From Ricordea florida (lineage: Eukaryota > Cnidaria > Anthozoa > Corallimorpharia > Ricordeidae): DNA of 64,000 nucleotides. The position numbers and the translations under genes are program-made. Each line of letters begins with the position of its first letter. Position 1 is the stretch's first letter. The stretch is taken from assembly GCA_949710005.1 (NCBI GenBank), contig OX453272.1:43158657-43222656 (forward strand), read 5' to 3'. The notes beneath the pieces were generated by a model, which searched no databases, had not been told where the DNA came from, and saw only the letters and a program-made list of their open reading frames with translations. This document shows, piece by piece, positions 32,350 through 64,000 of the stretch.

Positions 32350-32945
32350 AGGCACGTACCCTGGGACTAGTTCTCGATAATTTTATTTAATGTACTCAGT
32401 ATGTCCAGTGTCAAAAGCCATGTGTTCATTTATTGACGGAATCGGATCTGATTCAATGTTACAGCGTTTGGATGGATTTGGTTATTGTGTTTTACATTGG
32501 CAAATCAGTTGCAAACCCGCCCGACCCACAAACCGTCTCCCCACCCTACCCACCGACATTCTATCTTTTAGTCTAAGCTCAGGATAGAGGATTGCCAACG
32601 CTCGTTTCTTGCGTGCGTTTCTCGAAACTACCGAAATATTTCGGTGACGTTTTCGGGCACGCTAACTCGCACTGTAGTTTAGAAACAAAGAAACAAAGAC
32701 ATTTCTGCCCAGAAACGTTTGTCAGAGAGAAATACTTGTGATTTAAAAAACAGGAAAGATCAGGCTTGTAGAGTGCTTCATGCTTTTACGATTCACTCAG
32801 TTCGAGGCGTTTGAGAAACCCATCTCCAGATTCTTTCTACTATGCCGTACAAATGAGAACCTCCAATAATTCTATCCTCTGACATGTGGATATGACACAA
32901 TTATGCGCCGTTATTTGCACTCTTTGGAAAGGTCCTTGAGCATAC
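32350..32945. other. Intergenic upstream of RBBP4
   Basis: No repeat or ORF that I can support. A CRE-like GTGACGTTTTC is at about 32643-32653. Confidence 0.4.
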
Positions 32946-32949
32946 GCAC

Positions 32950-33104
32950 ACGAAAACGTTAAAAAATCAGCGGTCTGCATCGCGGTGACACATCATTGGT
33001 TCAATATCGTCACGTGTCAGGAGAATTTGGCGGGGAATACGCACGCCATTTTCTTTTCAAAGATTTTAATCAGAGGACAAGGAAGAAGTGTTCCTATTCC
33101 CAAA
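32950..33104 (+). promoter_or_regulatory. Likely RBBP4 promoter and 5' UTR
   Basis: Within 110 bp of the start codon are an inverted CCAAT box (ATTGG, 32995-32999), an E-box CACGTG (33011-33016) and an E2F-like site TTTGGCGGGGAA (33026-33037). E2F and CCAAT control fits a cell-cycle-linked chromatin assembly gene. Transcription start is inferred, not shown. Confidence 0.45.
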
Positions 33105-58709
<25,605 letters not shown>

Positions 58710-59300
58710 GGAACACGTGATTTAACCCAACCAACCCGGTTACATGGTCAACCTGAGTAGTATCTGTGGAGTAGGGACATGATAGACTCTTCTTCAAACA
58801 CTCTGTAGAAGTCTGAGTCGTGGCCTCTTGTTGTGAACTTAGTCAACCGTGCTTTCGTGCGGTCAGACTTGTTCTTCCCTTAGGGGTGTTTGCATGAACC
58901 AGGAAAGACTTTCACCCCGATGGGAGTTCTCTCCGATTCCCTCTTGACCACATTCAAACATAACTTTCTCATGTAAACACCCCCTTCGACAACGTGCTGG
59001 TCGGTAATCGAAGCCTTCCTTTTTTAAGAAGTTAATCTAGTTTTGCTTGTAAAGGATGTGAAACCTTGTGCTTTACTTACTGTTATTTCTGTTGGTTTTA
59101 TTCTCGAGTTATATAGTTGCATTGGACTTGTTGTAGGTATCCGTCATCGAAGTGATTAACTTCAGTTGCATTCTTCCCTGTGTTGTAGTATGGTAATATT
59201 ATTTGTATAGAAAAAAACAGTTTCACTCTCGTCGCCCATGATATCAGTAAACTGGGTCATTACTGTGTAATGACAACTGCTCAGTGATATCGCAATAAAT
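58710..59300 (+). terminator. RBBP4 3' UTR with polyadenylation signal
   Basis: Untranslated sequence after the TAG at 58707-58709; AATAAA at 59294-59299 is the first canonical signal. A short ORF at 59306-59554 after it has no recognisable features. Confidence 0.6.
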
Positions 59301-59309
59301 GTTTTTTGC

Positions 59310-60265
59310 TATGTTGTTGTATGTTTGGTATCTCGACTACAATTCATGATCAGAGGTTAAAAGTTATCGAATGCGTACGAACCTTTATTTCACACTTACC
59401 ACTACTCGATTGGCTGACAGATGTTTTTCAGCTAAATTTGAAATACCCAAATGTGAGAATTACAGTTCCCATGGTAATGGAGCAAAACCATTGTTATGTT
59501 ACCTTTTATGAAATTTGTTCAAACCAAAAACGAAAGCAGACATTTGAAATTTGATGGCAGGATTTAGGTCACAACTTGCTAAAAAAGAATCAAAAGCGTG
59601 GCACGAAAAAACTAGCATGTTACAGGTTCTTGAATGTTTCAGAGGAGAATACAGTCGTACGATGGCGTCTCGCGTGCGGAGGACTGGGAGAGAATAAATG
59701 GAAGGATGAATGCTTGAATGGACTGTATGCCAGAAATAGTGAACATAACATGCTGTTATTTGTTTATATCACTACCTGAGAAGTTTCATAATGCCATCTG
59801 TTTGTTTCTAGCATGTTCTGGGCCCTCAGATGGTTTGGAGTTGAGCGAGTTAAGAATGTGGATGTGTCTATCCATAACCAACTGACAATGTTTGTAAACA
59901 GACAACTGGTCTTCAACGGGATGTTTATTATTCAATTTAACCGTGAATTAAAATGACATTTTTTGATGGTACTCTAGGCACATTATTCTTATTTGTTTAA
60001 TTTTACAAAACGCTAAAATGAAAACGACAGTGGCAGCAGGCAAGCTCTTCAGTGTTGTTACTGTTTTCATAATTGGTTTTAAGCAGGTTTTTTTGTTGTT
60101 CTTTTATGTTCTTGTTTATTTTTTTTCTTTTTGGTTATCGCGCGTGTGAGGTGAACTACAGTTAGTATCGCTGCTGTGCAAAGCTGATATGGAAAGCATT
60201 TTTAAATGTACTTAAAAGTAAGAAACCCTAAATCCTACCTCCTCATCTTAAAATTTTTTTTTTTT
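59310..60265. other. Intergenic between convergent RBBP4 and NT5E-like genes
   Basis: AT-rich; probably includes the 3' UTR of the nucleotidase gene on the minus strand. No other gene is supported. Confidence 0.5.
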
Positions 60266-60270
60266 ATAAG

Positions 60271-62554
60271 CTACATAATGCTTGTGGCAATATAAACAGA
60301 AACAGCAGTGGCAGAACTAAACAGCATACTCCAACTCATTACACTACCCCCTGCAGCGCAGATGGGCTTCTCGTCTTCTTCCTCGGCAAAAGTAATCCTA
60401 TTCTCTACACCCAGCGTCAAAGGAGACTTTGCCTTCAAATAGTTCTCAATCACGTCTCGATCAATGTCTTCGCTGGACCGATGAGACAGCTGCTTCTCCT
60501 TAATGACACTGAGACCAGCTCCTCCGGCGGCGAGATATGAGGGCAGGATAAGTTTGTACACAGCTGTTCTGTTCAAGGGTTCGTATTTAGGGACCATGCA
60601 CGCTGCACAGCGGATCTGAAGGTCTTTCACTCTTTGGCCAGAGGGTTTGGTCATGTCGTACTTTATCAGGATTCCTGAAAAAAAAAAGGATATTTGGTGT
60701 TAGCATATCCCAACGTAGCAACCATGGCATTTTTAATGATCTGATGGGCTCGATATCCTGGGGTATTCAACACTCTTCACCTTCTATGAAGTGAATAGCG
60801 CCGGGAACTCTGGGAAATCCTTGTGCACGTAAGTTTTGATTGAACAAAAACAAAAATGGCTGGCGTCAATCCCCTCTTTTCAGCTGTTCTTAAGAGATGC
60901 CAGTGAGGTTTGCTTCACTGGCGTATACTAATTAATTAAAAAAAGCCTCTAACTCTGTGAGAAGTGGCTCTTAAAAATATTTAAATTTTTGCCACTATCC
61001 ACCACGATTTCAGAGAATAATTGTTAATTAGTATGTGTAATCAAATGGTGACGAGGGAAATTAAGGAATAACTTTACGCGCGTATTTTCCAAATGTTGAT
61101 AAGCCGAGCCTTTAGGCGTGGGAGATTATTAGATTTTGGACAAAATGCAAGTGAAATTATTCCCCAATTTCACGAGTATATCATTTGATTTCCTATCAAT
61201 ATCATGGGTGACAAATTACTCCTTGACATTTTCAAACTTAGGCGCCATTTTGGCACTGTGGGAGAAGTTGCCATAACAACATTGTAATTTCACAGGTCAA
61301 ATTATAAATTAGTATAGGTAATAGCATGGTTTGTAGTGATATTTGGTATAAATACCACGAGGGATATTTCAAAATTGTTGTACATAATTTCAAGAGCCGT
61401 TAGGCGAGTGAAATTTGAGACAGTTTTGAAGTATCTCGAGTGGTATTTATGCCCAATATCACGTACAAATCATGCTATTATTTGTTTATACTACTACTCG
61501 CAAAAGGTTTGTAATTTTCACATGTAGGTTTTTCAAATTAAGCAGAAATACCACTGCTCTTAGCCAATCAAATTACAGAAATTTCTCATGTAGTAGTACA
61601 AACGCTGAAATTTCGCGCGAAAATTAAAGAGTAATATTTCACCAATTACATACATTTTGTAACAGTAAACTATAAGGATTTACCAGTAGAAGAGGTGGAA
61701 GAAAGTTACATTTGACTAACCTTAATCTAAGAGCTTGCAGCATTGATGCACTCGGATACATAATTGATAATACTAATAATAACAATATTGATAATATTAA
61801 TAGTAATAATTTTCAATAAGTGAAACATCGTCGCAGTTATATATTGAAAATCTTTCTTCCGCAGTTCACATGTATAAAAGTTTCATATATTCACATTCAA
61901 TAATGATGATAATAATAATCATAATAATAATAACTGTATCCAATATATATTTAAGCCAAGAGACAATGAGGAAAGAGAGCATAACCCCGTGTGATAGGAT
62001 ATGGGGACAGAATATATTTTTAGCGCTGAATCTATATCTCGTTCCATGACTGCGCGGTTTCCATATGGCGCATTGAAATTACAACCACGTGATGAGAAGG
62101 GCATCAGCCATTGGTCAGTTAAAATAGTTTCCGGATCTAAAAATAGATTCTGTCCCCTTGTCATAGTAAGAGAACCCAGTATGGAAGATACGTTCTCTTA
62201 CCTCATTTTCTCCTGTTTAAACTCAATCCCATTCAACTAAAAATTTCACAAGAAAAACACAAAGGAAATCACTAACCGTGCGGTTTTGGAGATGTAAGTA
62301 AGTATAACAACAGTTTTAAAATGTTTGTTGTTCCACGTGAGGTTTGGATGATCTGTGAGATCTTAATAGAGAAGTGTAATCGACTTTTTTGCATCTACCT
62401 GATACTTGAAGGAAGGAATTGCTCGGGTCTTTCGGTTCATACTTTGATGCTACTTGTTCAAAAACTTCCAGAAGATCCATCCCTTTCAGCTCGACCATGT
62501 CCACAGTGTTCGGGTAAGGAAAACTGTTCACAATATGACCGTGAGTAATAGGTG
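60271..62554 (-). CDS. Ecto-5'-nucleotidase (NT5E/CD73-like), last two exons
   Basis: Two exons on the minus strand: 62554-62399 (acceptor TTATTACAG, donor CAG|GTAGAT) and 60674-60271 (acceptor of a long T run plus CAG). They join in frame as FLQVSG|ILIKYDMTK. Recognisable 5'-nucleotidase C-domain motifs are ITHGHIVNSFPYPNTVDMVELKG, the substrate-binding region SFLQVSG, and VYKLILPSYLAAGGAGLSVI. The last 20-25 residues (SVMSWSMLFSSATAVSVYIATSIM) are a hydrophobic tail after a small-residue site, as expected for a GPI-anchor signal. The enzyme would hydrolyse extracellular AMP to adenosine at the cell surface. The N-terminal metal-binding domain lies in exons beyond the right edge; none was seen between 62555 and 64000. 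Confidence 0.85.
60755..61025. repeat. Dispersed repeat in the nucleotidase intron, relative of 21415-21650
   Basis: Shares TATTCAACAC, GTGAATAGCG, CTCTGGGAAA, ATGGCTGGCGTCAAT and TTTTCAGCTGTT in the same order. Non-coding. Confidence 0.55.
61030..61560. repeat. Two inverted-repeat elements in the nucleotidase intron
   Basis: 61035-61205 has AATCAAATGGTGACGAGGG pairing imperfectly with CACGAGTATATCATTTGATTTCC. 61315-61500 has TAGCATGGTTTGTAGTGATATTTGG pairing with CAATATCACGTACAAATCATGC. Both look like MITEs of a common type; the element at 57490-57650 in RBBP4 is similar in plan. Confidence 0.5.
62003..62157. repeat. Hairpin MITE in the nucleotidase intron
   Basis: GGGGACAGAATATATTTTTAG at the left is complementary to CTAAAAATAGATTCTGTCCCC at the right, about 110 bp apart. 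Confidence 0.65.
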
Positions 62555-62685
62555 CTGTAATAAAGAAGTAATAGCACGTTTGAGCAAAGGTGCGTCCATC
62601 AGGGAATGACTATTACGAGATTAAGTTGGTAAGATGTAAGGGAAGCCGATGTTTCGATCATTTCCCCTTCGAATTTGTCTCCCTA

Positions 62686-62713
62686 CTGACGAAGAGCTAA
62701 TCCTTGAAATGTC
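62686..62713 (+). ncRNA. Degenerate hammerhead-like core, fourth PLE-type tail
   Basis: Reads CTGACGA, AGAGCTAATCCTT, GAAATGTC. The boxes CUGANGA and GAAA are recognisable, stem II is weak and stem III is mutated (ATGT). The flanks (about 62640-62740, with GATGTTTCGATCATTTCC) look like the tail of yet another Penelope-like element with no ORF left. Confidence 0.4.
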
Positions 62714-63043
62714 AGCTACCCTCAGATCGTACGTTGGTAAGACATACGCCCCATTTATATGGTCTCGTGTGTCCGAGACAACCCTCCCCTCGAGACAACT
62801 TTACGGAGCGTGTACATGAAATTTGACATCTCTGGAAAATGATTGCTAACCCTCGTTCGGCTAATCCAGGTTACGTATCCGACAGAATGGCGCACGAGAA
62901 GAAAAGAGCATGTTCTTGTAATCTTTATGTTCGCCTTCTGTCATCTTCTTAAAAAAATAAAAAATGAAACATCCCGCGTCGTGTTGAGAAGTAGCAACAC
63001 ATACTTTTAAATTATCAAAGTGTCCCTATGTCCGGCATTCAAA

Positions 63044-63550
63044 GGGCAGCCAGACAGAATTTTCCGGCAGTCTGATTTTCTTCACTTTCAGGGTAGACTA
63101 ATGCCAATTAGGTTCAGGATTAGGGCTAGGATACAAGGAATATGGATGTTTATATTAGGCAAAGGTAAAGGCGCACACGAGCCACAGGAGGCCCACACGG
63201 CCGGAGCTTATCCCGGTTTCAATAGCATGAAGCACCTGGAGTATTATTACTCCCCCCTGGATGGGATGCTAGTCCATCGCAGGGTCACCCCCAGCATTGT
63301 ATCGCTGGTACCCATTTATACACCTGGGTGGAGAGAGACAGCGTGGAGTAAAGTTTCTTGTCTAAGTAAACAACACAGTGCCAGCACCAGGGCTCGAACT
63401 CCAAACCTCCTGCTCGGAAGTCCGACACGCTAACCACTACACTGCTGTGCCTCCACGTTTATATTAGGTAATCACCGATATTAAAATCATAGCACGAGAA
63501 AATGTCGACTGCCGGACACCGAGTATATTAAAAATTCTGTCTGGCTGCCC
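63044..63550. mobile_element. MITE interrupted by a SINE
   Basis: Perfect 20 bp terminal repeats GGGCAGCCAGACAGAATTTT (63044-63063) and complement (63531-63550). CCGGCAGTC/GACTGCCGG also pair just inside. Removing the SINE leaves an element of about 200 bp. Confidence 0.75.
63160..63456 (-). mobile_element. tRNA-derived SINE with perfect target duplication
   Basis: On the minus strand the head reads GTGTAGTGGTTAGCGTGTCGG (box A) and, about 20 bp later, GGAGTTCGAGCCCTGG (box B, TTCGAGCC). A tRNA-unrelated body of about 220 bp follows. The 12 bp duplication GTTTATATTAGG is exact on both sides (63148-63159 and 63457-63468), marking the ends precisely. A 137-codon ORF reading through it on the plus strand is not a gene. 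Confidence 0.85.
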
Positions 63551-64000
63551 GACATATCATTTTGTTGTCTGGCTGATCAATGGACTACCAGGATTTAGAA
63601 TTATACGAAACTTTTTCAATGCCACGGAGCTTGGAATAATCTTTCTGTTGCAACTAAGAACACGCATTCAGTCTCGCATTTCAAGAAGTGCGCGCGAAGT
63701 GAAATGTGGTGATTAAGATGATTGTAGATCATTTAGGATGTAATGATTATGTAATAGTTGATTTAATTTTAAGCCTTATAAGTTATGATAGTGTTTTTAA
63801 TATGAATGTAATTAGGCATGTTGAACCTATTCTATTGTCTTTTATTCGATGTACATTAATTCTGAAAACCACATTTGGGAGGATTGATAAAAATGTATTG
63901 TAAGTTTTCCAGTTTTACAAAAAGTTTGTTAAAATGCCAATAAACATTTCATGATTAATACCTGACATTAACTAGCACTGCTGGGACTCGTGGTTTTTCG
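63551..64000. other. Right edge, nothing recognised
   Basis: AT-rich sequence; an AATAAA at about 63940 could be a polyadenylation signal for an unidentified plus-strand transcript. The missing nucleotidase exons are not here. Confidence 0.35.

Noticed and set aside
59306-59779. ORFs just after RBBP4
   Set aside because: They start after the polyadenylation signal, have no homology pattern that I recognise and no splice partners.
63020-63433. 137-codon plus-strand ORF
   Set aside because: It reads through a MITE end and the antisense strand of a tRNA-derived SINE; no coding signature.

Overview
The window is eukaryotic and very probably from an anthozoan cnidarian, most likely a stony coral. 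Genes are intron-rich with GT/AG splice sites. One gene encodes a highly conserved animal histone chaperone. There is an intronless class A GPCR with decayed sister copies. The intergenic and intronic space is packed with Penelope-like, CR1-like and Ty3/gypsy retroelements, a tRNA-derived SINE and many short inverted-repeat DNA elements. The species itself cannot be named from the sequence alone.

Layout. 1-3000: repeats, including a fragment of one Penelope-like element (PLE), a relic of another and a 970 bp palindromic element. 3600-4230: a second foldback element. 4520-4945 (-): first exon of a XXYLT1-like Golgi glycosyltransferase whose other exons lie off the left edge. 5290-11430: a block of PLEs separated by (TA)n tracts, including a nearly perfect 1.48 kb inverted repeat. 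11500-12755: a broken CR1-like LINE. 12900-14560: small inverted-repeat elements. 15860-17400: a GPCR pseudogene split by a 1.2 kb insertion. 19703-20599 (-): an intact GPCR. 22640-23460 (+) and 28930-29790 (-): two further GPCR pseudogenes, with a degenerate Ty3/gypsy element (23525-27561) between them.

33105-58709 (+): the dominant gene, RBBP4/RBBP7 (Caf1-55), in 17 coding exons. They join in frame to 429 codons plus a stop. Its introns carry most of the mobile DNA of the right half: a 2.9 kb element with a virus-capsid-like ORF (intron 6), a 5.1 kb element with subterminal arrays and a possible transposase fragment (intron 10), a 44 bp minisatellite and a broken LINE (intron 15), and many MITEs. 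60271-62554 (-): the last two exons of an ecto-5'-nucleotidase (NT5E/CD73-like), convergent with RBBP4. 63044-63550: a MITE holding a tRNA-derived SINE with a perfect 12 bp target duplication.

The host genes are unrelated in function (chromatin, Golgi glycosylation, extracellular nucleotide breakdown, peptide or small-ligand signalling). The most unusual signals are hammerhead-ribozyme-like cores in the tails of at least three PLE families, a capsid-like ORF inside an inverted-repeat element, and a shared design in several unrelated inverted-repeat elements: short motifs repeated in arrays just inside the termini.
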